Below, in pieces: positions 32,894 to 43,430 of a stretch of 64,000 nt of DNA. This stretch comes from DASXMT01 sp963781305 (GTDB taxonomy: Bacteria; Actinomycetota; Acidimicrobiia; Acidimicrobiales; RAAP-2). Where the stretch lies: the NCBI GenBank assembly GCA_963781305.1, contig CAWAFL010000014.1:496001-560000 (forward strand). Reading direction: 5' to 3'. Numbering within the stretch: position 1 is the first letter of the stretch; every line of letters starts with the position of its first letter. Position numbers and translations under genes: made by a program. Below the pieces are notes generated by a model. That model saw nothing but the letters and a program-made list of their open reading frames with translations. It ran no database searches and was not told the DNA's origin.

Positions 32894-35800
32894 TCAGGCC
32901 GCTTTCCAAGTGTCAGTGAAACTGTTGCCCGCCGGTCCCAGCGAACCAGGGACGGCCAATGCCGTCGAGCCGTTCACCATGGTGATGGCCGTTGTGGAAC
33001 TCGAGCTGATGGGCCCAACGGGACCGGTCGAGGTAGCCGTTGACCCGTTCGAGAAGGTCACGGTGCCAAAGTCGGCAAGTGACGTAAGCGAGCAGGTCCG
33101 GCTACAGGTCTCCGGGCGCTCGACAACCCACTCAGCCGACGACTGTGCGGCACTTGAGAAGGTGATCTTCGTGGAGAACGTCCAGCCGTGAGCCGACGCG
33201 TTCGTGATCGACAGGGTCCATGCGCCGGCAACATCGCTCACCGATGCGCTCATTTGATCGCCCGGGGACACGGGATTGGTCGTCGGTGAGAGCTCGACTT
33301 CGTAGCCGCTGTTGACGGCCGAATCTCCGTACATCTCGTACCAAGCATCGTAGGATGGCGTACCGGTGAGGCAATCGGCCTCCGTGCCGTCCTGTTCGAC
33401 GGTCGAGCTGGCGTAACCGTCGATTCCGATCCACTGCGCCGAATACGAGGTCCCACGCGGCACGCACGTGACGGTCGGGACGGTCCAGGTCGCGCTCACC
33501 GAGGTAAACGTCGTACCCGAGTCGGCGTAGCCGGACCAGTTCGATGATTGCGACGTGGTCGTCGTCGTCACCGTCAAGATCGCCGGTGCCGTGGTCGCCG
33601 TTCCCGCCGAGTTGGTGAACACCGCTTCGTACTGGTAGCCGTTCTCAGACGAGGTCGTCGTGAACGAATAGGTCGTCGACGTGGCCCCAGTCACGTTCGC
33701 CCACGTCGTGCCGGCGTCGGTGGACACCAGCCATTGGACGGTGGGCGTCGGGGAGCCCGACGCGGCCGCGCTGAACGAAGCCGTCGAACTGGCCGCGACG
33801 CTCTCGCTGGCCGGCTGGGTGGTGATGGTGGGGGCCACCGCCGGTATGGTCACCGTCAAGACGGCCGGAGCCGTGGTCGCGCTTCCCGCCGAGTTGGTGA
33901 ACACCGCTTCGTACTGGTAGCCGTTCTCAGACGAGGTCGTCGTGAACGAATAGGTCGTCGACGTGGCCCCAGTCACGTTCGCCCACGTCGTGCCGGCGTC
34001 GGTGGACACCTGCCATTGGACGGTGGGCGTCGGGGAGCCCGACGCGGCCGCGCTGAACGAAGCCGTCGAACTGGCCGCGACGCTCTCGCTGGCTGGCTGG
34101 GTGGTGATCGTGGGCGAGCCAGCAGATTGAGTCACCGTCAAGGTCGCCGGAGCCGTGGTCGCGCTTCCCGCCGAGTTGGTGAACACCGCTTCGTACTGGT
34201 AGCCGTTCTCAGACGAGGTCGTCGTGAACGAATAGGTCGTCGACGTGGCCCCGGTCACGTTCGCCCACGTCGTGCCGGCGTCGGTGGACACCTGCCATTG
34301 GACGGTGGGCGTCGGGGAGCCCGACGCGGCCGCGCTGAACGAAGCCGTCGAACTGGCCGCGACGCTCTCGCTGGCTGGCTGGGTGGTGATCGTGGGCGAG
34401 CCAGCAGATTGAGTCACCGTCAAGGTCGCCGGAGCCGTGGTCGCGCTTCCCGCCGAGTTGGTGAACACCGCTTCGTACTGGTAGCCGTTCTCAGACGAGG
34501 TCGTCGTGAACGAATAGGTCGTCGACGTGGCCCCGGTCACGTTCGCCCACGTCGTGCCGGCGTCGGTGGACACCTGCCATTGGACGGTGGGCGTCGGGGA
34601 GCCCGACGCGGCCGCGCTGAACGAAGCCGTCGAACTGGCCGCGACGCTCTCGCTGGCTGGCTGGGTGGTGATCGTGGGCGAGCCAGCAGATTGAGTCACC
34701 GTCAAGGTCGCCGGAGCCGTGGTCGCGCTTCCCGCCGAGTTGGTGAACACCGCTTCGTACTGGTAACCGTTCTCAGACGAGGTCGTCGTGAACGAATAGG
34801 TCGTCGACGTGGCCCCGGTCACGTTCGCCCACGTCGTGCCTGCGTTGGTGGACACCTGCCATTGGACGGTGGGCGTCGGGGAGCCCGAGGCGGCCGCGCT
34901 GAACGAAGCCGTAGAACTGGCCGCGACGCTCTCGCTGGCGGGCTGGGTGGTGATCGTGGGGGCCACCGCCGGTACGGTTACCGTCAAGGTCGCCGGTGCC
35001 GTCGTGGCTGCCCCCGCCGAGTTTCTGAAGACCGCCTCGTACCGGTAACCGTTGTTCGACGCCGTGGCCGTAAACGAATAGGTCGTCGAGGTTGCCCCGG
35101 TCACGTTCGCCCAGGTGGTGCCGGCGTTGGTGGAGACCCGCCACTGGACCGTGGGCGTCGGGGAGCCCGAGGCGGCCGCGCTGAACGAAGCCGTCGAACT
35201 GGCCGCGACGCTCTCGCTGGCTGGCTGGGTGGTGATCGTGGGGGCCACCGCCGGTACGGTTACCGTCAAGGTCGCCGGTGCCGTCGTGGCTGCCCCCGCC
35301 GAGTTTCTGAAGACCGCCTCGTACCGGTAACCGTTGTTCGACGCCGTGGCCGTAAATGAATAGGTCGTCGAGGTGGCCCCGGTCACGTTCGCCCAGGTGG
35401 TGCCGGCGTTGGTGGAGACCCGCCACTGGACGGTGGGCGTCGGGGAGCCCGAGGCGGCCGCACTGAACGAAGCCGTCGAGCTGGCCGCGACGCTCTGGCT
35501 GGCCGGCTGGCTGGTGATCTTGGGAGCTTGGTGTCCAGTCGGGATCCCGGATCGCGCCGACGGGTTGGCCGCCACCACGGCGTGCTGAGGGAAACCCACC
35601 ACCCTGTGCGTGTTGATCAGACGGCCAGCGCCATGCGCGGGCGAGGCGCTGGCGGCGGCCGGCACCATCAAGGCAAGTACAACAGCCCCGATCGTGGCGA
35701 TCAGCCCAGCGCGGGCGGAGGATCGAATGTAGGTCGACTCCGGTATCGCCTGCCGGGAGGTAGCCACCTTACCGGCGCGTTTAACCACTCTCAGCGAGAT

Positions 35801-35908
35801 CACAGGGCTGCCAGGACCTGATCTGGGTTCAGCAATCGGTGTGACACCACTAACTGTGCCTTCCCCTCCACTTGACGTTGCGGGAGAGTACCAGACGTTG
35901 CGGCTCAA
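32894..35908 (-). CDS. secreted Ig-repeat protein with C-terminal G1 (glutamic) endopeptidase
   Basis: 1004 residues. A hydrophobic segment at about 67-88 (AGLIATIGAVVLALMVPAAASAS) is a signal peptide behind a long basic N-terminus, so the true start may be later than TTG 35908. Residues about 128-786 are seven Ig-like domains of 94 residues, nearly identical in sequence. From about 790 comes a peptidase G1/eqolisin domain: SNWSGYADSG, TVPTVTC, QWIGIDGYASSTVEQDGTEAD with the predicted catalytic Gln839, and SAEWVVERPE with the predicted catalytic Glu926. Enzymes of this type cut proteins at acidic pH. Likely an exported protease displayed or anchored by the Ig stalk (inference). Confidence 0.88.
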   Translation of the reverse strand: MSRNVWYSPATSSGGEGTVSGVTPIAEPRSGPGSPVISLRVVKRAGKVATSRQAIPESTYIRSSARAGLIATIGAVVLALMVPAAASASPAHGAGRLINTHRVVGFPQHAVVAANPSARSGIPTGHQAPKITSQPASQSVAASSTASFSAAASGSPTPTVQWRVSTNAGTTWANVTGATSTTYSFTATASNNGYRYEAVFRNSAGAATTAPATLTVTVPAVAPTITTQPASESVAASSTASFSAAASGSPTPTVQWRVSTNAGTTWANVTGATSTTYSFTATASNNGYRYEAVFRNSAGAATTAPATLTVTVPAVAPTITTQPASESVAASSTASFSAAASGSPTPTVQWQVSTNAGTTWANVTGATSTTYSFTTTSSENGYQYEAVFTNSAGSATTAPATLTVTQSAGSPTITTQPASESVAASSTASFSAAASGSPTPTVQWQVSTDAGTTWANVTGATSTTYSFTTTSSENGYQYEAVFTNSAGSATTAPATLTVTQSAGSPTITTQPASESVAASSTASFSAAASGSPTPTVQWQVSTDAGTTWANVTGATSTTYSFTTTSSENGYQYEAVFTNSAGSATTAPATLTVTQSAGSPTITTQPASESVAASSTASFSAAASGSPTPTVQWQVSTDAGTTWANVTGATSTTYSFTTTSSENGYQYEAVFTNSAGSATTAPAVLTVTIPAVAPTITTQPASESVAASSTASFSAAASGSPTPTVQWLVSTDAGTTWANVTGATSTTYSFTTTSSENGYQYEAVFTNSAGTATTAPAILTVTTTTTSQSSNWSGYADSGTTFTSVSATWTVPTVTCVPRGTSYSAQWIGIDGYASSTVEQDGTEADCLTGTPSYDAWYEMYGDSAVNSGYEVELSPTTNPVSPGDQMSASVSDVAGAWTLSITNASAHGWTFSTKITFSSAAQSSAEWVVERPETCSRTCSLTSLADFGTVTFSNGSTATSTGPVGPISSSSTTAITMVNGSTALAVPGSLGPAGNSFTDTWKAA
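33550..35527 (-). repeat. seven tandem 282-bp repeats coding for Ig-like domains
   Basis: Period 282 bp (94 codons) measured from recurring identical words, for example at 34101, 34383 and 34665. Central copies are almost identical at the nucleotide level, including silent positions, while the copies nearest the N-terminus form a second subtype (RVSTNAG, NNGYRYEAVFRN). Confidence 0.92.
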
Positions 35909-36040
35909 ATTCGGGTTGATACGGATGAGCCGATCGGCGATCTACGGGCGGTTCATGAGATCAATGCCGGCGCTATCCGAGTGCATTTGATGAGCTGCCG
36001 AGGCAAAACCCGACGGGCTATGTAGTGCCGAGTCAGGTGG

Positions 36041-37168
36041 TCATGGAGCCTCCATGCCCGAGAGCGAGACCATGAGCGACTCCAGGAGCAGGGCCTCGTT
36101 CGGGTTTCGGACCAGAGCGGCAGCGGCTTGATCGAGGGCGTCGACCGCCCTGGCCGCCCGGCGAACGTCAGGGACGGAGCCACCGTCGCTGCCGGCCACC
36201 AACCGATCCCGGTAGGCCCCGGCCAACGTGGCCAGACCCATGCGCAACTCGTCAGTTCTGAAGCGACGGGCCTCACGACGATGACGATCGTCGATGTCCT
36301 TGCGTCCTGGAACACCCCGTGCACCCACCGACTCCGCCCGTTCGGCCAACGTGGCCAGCTCCGCCGCTTGTTGGTCCTGGAGCGGTCCGAGGGCTCCTTC
36401 GGCCGAAGCCAGCAGCTCCGACGCCACGATGGCCGCGGCAGCACCGGTGCCATCGAGCCGGGACGGGACGGTGCGCCACTGTTCTTGGCGGTGGGCGAAC
36501 TCGGGATCGGTGGCCAACAGACGCGCCCGATCGAGCCGGCCGCCCGACACGGCTGCCACCGAACGGGCGGTGTCCTCGCCCACCCCGTGGGTTATCAGCC
36601 ACTGGGCCACCTCTTCCGCCGGAACGGGATCGAAGCCCACCTTCACGCAGCGGCTGGCGATAGTGGCCAAACTGGCGGGGAGATCGTCGGCCAGCAGGAC
36701 GAACACGGTGGTCGGTGGAGGCTCCTCCACCGTCTTCAACAACGCAGGCGCCGCCTTGTCGGCCAGGTGAACGTCGGTAACCAACAGCACCTGGCGCTTC
36801 GCCTCGAGCGGCCGGCGCTGAGCGCGGGACACGATGGTCCGGGCCTCGTCGACGTCCAGCGAGGCACCGGTTCGCTCGACCAGCACCAGGTCCGGATGGG
36901 TGCCGGCCAACGCCCGCCGGCAGTCGTTGCACTCGCCGCATCCGCCCCGCGGGCAGAGCAGCGAGGCGGCAAAGGCCCGGGCCGCGGCCCGCTTGCCCGA
37001 GCCCGGCGGACCGTGGAACAAATAGGCGTGCACCGGCCGGGACGCCGCCGCTCGAAGCTGGCTCACGACACGAGGCTGGCCGACGACGGCGTCGTAGAGC
37101 GCCGGCACGGGGATCGCTTTCCCAGTCCCGTCGGTCCCAGCCGCATCGGACCCCGGACTGTCAGTCAT
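36041..37168 (-). CDS. holB: DNA polymerase III delta' subunit
   Basis: Clamp-loader subunit of the replicase. 375 residues: AAA+ core with VVGQPRVVSQL, Walker A HGPPGSGKRAAARA, a Cys4 zinc module (CPRGGCGECNDC), LVTDVHLADKAAPALLKTVEEPP and SRCVKVGF (sensor region). The Lys-Arg after the P-loop Gly replaces the usual KT/KS, in keeping with delta' being ATPase-inactive. ATG 37168 overlaps the tmk stop by 8 bp, so translation is coupled with tmk. Upstream extension to 37396 is the tmk shadow. Confidence 0.93.
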   Translation of the reverse strand: MTDSPGSDAAGTDGTGKAIPVPALYDAVVGQPRVVSQLRAAASRPVHAYLFHGPPGSGKRAAARAFAASLLCPRGGCGECNDCRRALAGTHPDLVLVERTGASLDVDEARTIVSRAQRRPLEAKRQVLLVTDVHLADKAAPALLKTVEEPPPTTVFVLLADDLPASLATIASRCVKVGFDPVPAEEVAQWLITHGVGEDTARSVAAVSGGRLDRARLLATDPEFAHRQEQWRTVPSRLDGTGAAAAIVASELLASAEGALGPLQDQQAAELATLAERAESVGARGVPGRKDIDDRHRREARRFRTDELRMGLATLAGAYRDRLVAGSDGGSVPDVRRAARAVDALDQAAAALVRNPNEALLLESLMVSLSGMEAP

Positions 37169-37781
37169 GGTCCAGCCGTTCCTCCACCGTCCGGCGCACC
37201 CGTTCGGCGACGACGGCAACATCTCCGGTGCCATCGACGACCACCCACGCGCCGGGGTCGGATTTGACCAATTGCCGGTAACCGTCGTGGACACGGCATT
37301 GGAAAGACGCGCCCAAGCCTTCGAACCGGTCAGCCCGAGCCGGCTCCATCCGGGTGCGGGCCACCTCGAGGGGCACGTCGACGAGGACGTTGACATCGGG
37401 CGAGGTTCCGGCCGTGGCCCACTCGTTCAGCGCCACCAGCGCGGTCAGATCGAGCCGCCGCCCGAAGCCCTGATAGGCCAGCGTCGACGCAGTGAAACGG
37501 TCGGTGACCACGGATGTCCCTGCTGCGAGGAGCGGGTCGATGACCTCGGCGACGTGCTGAGCCCGGTCGGCGGCCATGAGCAATGCCTCGGCCCGAGCCT
37601 CGACGTCGGGAAGGGCCGGGTTCAACAACAGCTCTCGGAGGGCGGTGCCCAGTGGTGTGGCCCCGGGCTCAAAGGTGAGCCTGGCCTTCAGATGATCGGC
37701 CAGCAATGCCGCCTGGGTGGACTTGCCGCACCCGTCGATCCCCTCGAGGGCGATCAGACGACCGCGTCTGGTCGCGCTCAT
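37161..37781 (-). CDS. tmk: thymidylate kinase
   Basis: Phosphorylates dTMP to dTDP. Walker A ALEGIDGCGKSTQAALL at about 11-27, the DRF motif in VVTDRFTASTLAYQG, and the LID region with RFEGLGASFQCRVHDGY. 206 residues, normal. ATG 37781 overlaps the topA stop (ATGA); stop overlaps holB. The topA-tmk-holB order groups DNA-replication functions. Confidence 0.96.
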   Translation of the reverse strand: MSATRRGRLIALEGIDGCGKSTQAALLADHLKARLTFEPGATPLGTALRELLLNPALPDVEARAEALLMAADRAQHVAEVIDPLLAAGTSVVTDRFTASTLAYQGFGRRLDLTALVALNEWATAGTSPDVNVLVDVPLEVARTRMEPARADRFEGLGASFQCRVHDGYRQLVKSDPGAWVVVDGTGDVAVVAERVRRTVEERLDHD

Positions 37782-40735
37782 GACCCGTCCGGAGCCACCC
37801 CGGTCGCGTTGGTCGCACCTGTGGCCTTCTCGGCTGCCGCCTTTTTGGCCGGAGCCTTCTTGGCCGTTGACTTCTTGGCCGTTGACGTCTTGGCCGGCAC
37901 CTTCTTGGCCGGGGCTTTCTTCTTGGCCGGGGCCTTCTTCTTCGCCGGTGCTTTCTTTCGGGTCGAGGGACCCGCGGCACGGCGCTCGGCGAGTAGCTCC
38001 GCCGCCCGCTCGACGGTCAGCTCGCTGACGTCGTCGCCCTTGCGCAACGAGGCGTTGGTGGTTCCGTCGGTCACATAGGGACCGAACCGGCCGTCCTTGA
38101 CCAACATGGGCAAGCCGGTGTCAGGATCGGCTCCCATGTCCCGGAGGGGCCCGGCCGCGGCCCGGCCCCGCCTGGTCTTGGGCTGAGCGAACAGGGCCAA
38201 GGCCTCGTCCACGGTGATGTCGAGGATCTGCTGCTCGCTCACCAGGCTTCGGCTGTCGGTTCCCTTTTTCACATATGGACCGAACTTGCCGTTGTGGGCG
38301 ACGATCTCCTCGTTGGTGGCCGGATCGACACCGACCACCCGGGGGATCTTCAACAGCTCGAGCGCTTCCTCGAGCGTGATGGCGGCCGGCGACATCGACG
38401 CGAACAGCGATGCCGTCTTCGGTTTGGGACCGCCGTCGACGATCTCGCCCAGCTGGATGTAGGGACCGAAGCGGCCGGCGCGAACCTGGATGGGTAGCCC
38501 TGTGTCGGGATCCTCACCCAGCACCCGATCGGACGACGGAGCTTCGAGGAGCGATTCGGCCCGTTCTGGAGTCAGCTCGTCCGGAGCCAGATCGTCGGGT
38601 ATGGACACCCGATCCTCGCCCCGCTGCAGGTAGGGACCGTAACGCCCGACACGGGCCACGATCTCCTGGCCGTCGGACCCGGTACCCAGAGGTATCGAGT
38701 TGATCTCTCGGGCGTCGATCTCGCCGAGGTAGGTGGCCACCTCGTGCTTCAGCCCCATCCGCTCCACCTGGGACCCCCCACCGGCGCCGTTCCCGGTGGC
38801 CGAGCCGTTCCCGGTGGCCGAGCCGTTTGCTTGCCCGTTACCCGAGCCGTTCGCTTGCCCGTTGCCCGAGCCGAAGTAGAACCGGGTCAACCACGGGAGG
38901 GCCTCGGCTGTGCCCGAGGCGATGGCGTCCAGATCGTCTTCCATCGACGCGGTGAAGCCATAGTCGACGAGATCGCTGAAGTAGCGCTCGAGCAGGCCGA
39001 CCACGGCAAAGGCGGTGAACGACGGCACCAGGGCCGTCCCCTTCTTCCAGACGTATCCCCGGTCGAGCACGGTGGCGATCACGCTGGCGTAGGTAGAGGG
39101 GCGGCCCACTCCCAGTTCCTCCATGGCCTTGACCAACGATGCCTCGGTGTAGCGGGCAGGTGGCTGGGTGGTGTGTGATCCCGCTTCGATGGACTCGGCC
39201 GACAACGGATCGCCTTCGGACACCGGGGGAAGATGCACTTCCCGGTCGGCCAGTTCGGCCTCGGGATCGTCCTCGCCCTCGACATAGGCACGGAGGAACC
39301 CGGGGAACCGGATAACCGTGCCGCTGGCCGAGAACTCGGCCACTCTGCCGTCGGTGGCCGTGCCGGCCAAGCGGATCTGCGCACTGGTGCCGGTGGCATC
39401 GGCCATCTGAGAGGCGACCGTGCGCTTCCAGATCAGGTCGTAGAGGCGGTACTCGTCACCGGAAAGCGACCTCGACGCCTCATCGGGGGTCCGGAACGAC
39501 TCCCCGGCCGGGCGAATTGCCTCGTGGGCCTCTTGGGCGTTCTTCACCTTGCGCTCGTACCGGCGCACCTGGGCGGGGACATAGTCGGCCCCATACAGCG
39601 AGGCGGCCTGTGACCGGGCCGCAGTCAACGCCTGATCGGACAGGGTTGTGGAGTCGGTACGCATGTAGGTGATCCATCCGCCCTCGTAGAGGCGTTGGGC
39701 GATCTGCATGGTGCGTTGCGAGCTGAACCGCAACTTGCGGCCGGCGTCCTGTTGGAGCGTCGAGGTCATGAACGGTGCTGCCGGCGAGCGCCGGAACGGC
39801 TTCTCGGTCACCGAGGTGACGGCGAAGGGCTTGTCCTCGAGACCGGCGGCCAGAGAGCGGGCATCGGCCTCGTTCAGCACCACGACGCTGCCCGGGGAGG
39901 TGAGCTCGCCCATCTCGGAGAAGTCCCGTCCCGAGGCGAGCGGCGTGCCGTCCACGGACGCCAGCGACGCCTCCAGGGACGCCGGAGGGGACTCAGACGA
40001 CGCCTCGGTGGCGAACGTGCCCTCGAGGCCCCACCAGGATGCCGAGCGGAATTTCATGCGCGCCCGTTCCCGCTCGACCACCATCCTCGTGGCCACGCTC
40101 TGGACCCGGCCGGCCGAGAGGCGGGGCATGATCTTCTTCCACAGCACCGGGGAGACCTCGTAGCCGTAGAGCCGGTCCAGGATCCGCCGGGCCTCTTGGG
40201 CATCAACGAGCCGTCGATCGAGGTCACGCCACTCGTCGACCGCCCGTTCGATGGCCGCCCGGGTGATCTCGTGGAAGACCATCCGCTTGACCGGCACCGT
40301 GGGAGCCAGCACCTCGAGGAGGTGCCAAGCAATGGACTCGCCCTCCCGGTCCTCATCCGAAGCCAGGTAGACCTCGCTGGCCTGCTTGACCAGCTGCTTC
40401 AGCTTGGAGACCTGGGACTTCTTGTCCGAAGAGATCACATACAGCGGCTTGAATCCGTTGTCCACGTCCACGCCCAGCCGAGACCATTCCTCGCCCTTGA
40501 AGGCGGCGGGGACCTCGTCGGCCCGCCGGGGCAGATCCCGGATGTGGCCGATGGACGACTCGACCACGTACCCCGAGCCGAGCAGGCCGGCGATGGTCTT
40601 GGCTTTGGCCGGGGATTCGACGATGACCAGGGGCTTTCCCGACGACCTTCCTCGCCTCGCCGCTGGTCGTCCGGCTGCGGGGACGGCATTGTCCTCGGGC
40701 ACGGTGGTCTCGTCTGTCAGGTCGGTGGGTGCCAT
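37778..40735 (-). CDS. topA: DNA topoisomerase I
   Basis: Relaxes negative supercoils. 985 residues: TOPRIM KPLVIVESPAKAKTIAGLLG at about 32, SDEDREGESIAWHL with acidic metal ligands, YMRTDSTTLS with the catalytic Tyr, and four C-terminal repeats of the EIVAxxGRYGPYxxxG type seen in actinobacterial TopA instead of zinc fingers. Odd: a low-complexity Gly/Asn/Ser/Thr insert (GNGQANGS repeated, about residues 618-652) and a C-terminal Lys/Ala/Pro tail (KKAPAKKKAPAKK), probably DNA-binding. ATG 40735 is chosen because the family begins there; the frame extends upstream into non-conserved sequence. Confidence 0.97.
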   Translation of the reverse strand: MAPTDLTDETTVPEDNAVPAAGRPAARRGRSSGKPLVIVESPAKAKTIAGLLGSGYVVESSIGHIRDLPRRADEVPAAFKGEEWSRLGVDVDNGFKPLYVISSDKKSQVSKLKQLVKQASEVYLASDEDREGESIAWHLLEVLAPTVPVKRMVFHEITRAAIERAVDEWRDLDRRLVDAQEARRILDRLYGYEVSPVLWKKIMPRLSAGRVQSVATRMVVERERARMKFRSASWWGLEGTFATEASSESPPASLEASLASVDGTPLASGRDFSEMGELTSPGSVVVLNEADARSLAAGLEDKPFAVTSVTEKPFRRSPAAPFMTSTLQQDAGRKLRFSSQRTMQIAQRLYEGGWITYMRTDSTTLSDQALTAARSQAASLYGADYVPAQVRRYERKVKNAQEAHEAIRPAGESFRTPDEASRSLSGDEYRLYDLIWKRTVASQMADATGTSAQIRLAGTATDGRVAEFSASGTVIRFPGFLRAYVEGEDDPEAELADREVHLPPVSEGDPLSAESIEAGSHTTQPPARYTEASLVKAMEELGVGRPSTYASVIATVLDRGYVWKKGTALVPSFTAFAVVGLLERYFSDLVDYGFTASMEDDLDAIASGTAEALPWLTRFYFGSGNGQANGSGNGQANGSATGNGSATGNGAGGGSQVERMGLKHEVATYLGEIDAREINSIPLGTGSDGQEIVARVGRYGPYLQRGEDRVSIPDDLAPDELTPERAESLLEAPSSDRVLGEDPDTGLPIQVRAGRFGPYIQLGEIVDGGPKPKTASLFASMSPAAITLEEALELLKIPRVVGVDPATNEEIVAHNGKFGPYVKKGTDSRSLVSEQQILDITVDEALALFAQPKTRRGRAAAGPLRDMGADPDTGLPMLVKDGRFGPYVTDGTTNASLRKGDDVSELTVERAAELLAERRAAGPSTRKKAPAKKKAPAKKKAPAKKVPAKTSTAKKSTAKKAPAKKAAAEKATGATNATGVAPDGS
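38776..38880 (-). repeat. low-complexity repeat inside topA
   Basis: Short tandem units (around CCGTTCCCGGTGGCCGAG and CCGTTCGCTTGCCCGTTG) encode a Gly/Asn/Ser-rich loop in the TopA core. The frame is kept. Confidence 0.75.
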
Positions 40736-40824
40736 GGCTGTCGCGACACAGGGTGAACGCCACGGTCTCCCGCTGTCAACCCCGGGCCCGCCGACCCGGG
40801 GTTGCGGCATGCCTGCCGAAGGGC

Positions 40825-43194
<2,370 letters not shown>

Positions 43195-43430
43195 CGGTGT
43201 TGCTCCCTTCGCTTCCTACTCGTACTGACTGGCTCACATCGTCTCGAACGCGGCCGAACAGGGCCGATTCCGATCATGGTGGTGCACCCGCGATGTACGA
43301 CACCGGTGTGCCGTCCCGACCGAACCGGGCGTGGACAGCAGGCATCGAAGGATCGTGGTGGACCCCCTAGTGCGGGGCAACTTACCGATCAACCGCACGT
43401 TCGGCAAGAGTACCGCTGACGGGCGTCCGG

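Noticed and set aside
33548..35359. 603-codon Arg/Gly-rich open frame on the + strand
   Set aside because: Antisense of the Ig-like repeats. Composition is that of a shadow frame and it repeats with the same 282-bp period.
33550..35527. CRISPR array
   Set aside because: The 282-bp units are contiguous, coding and without unique spacers.
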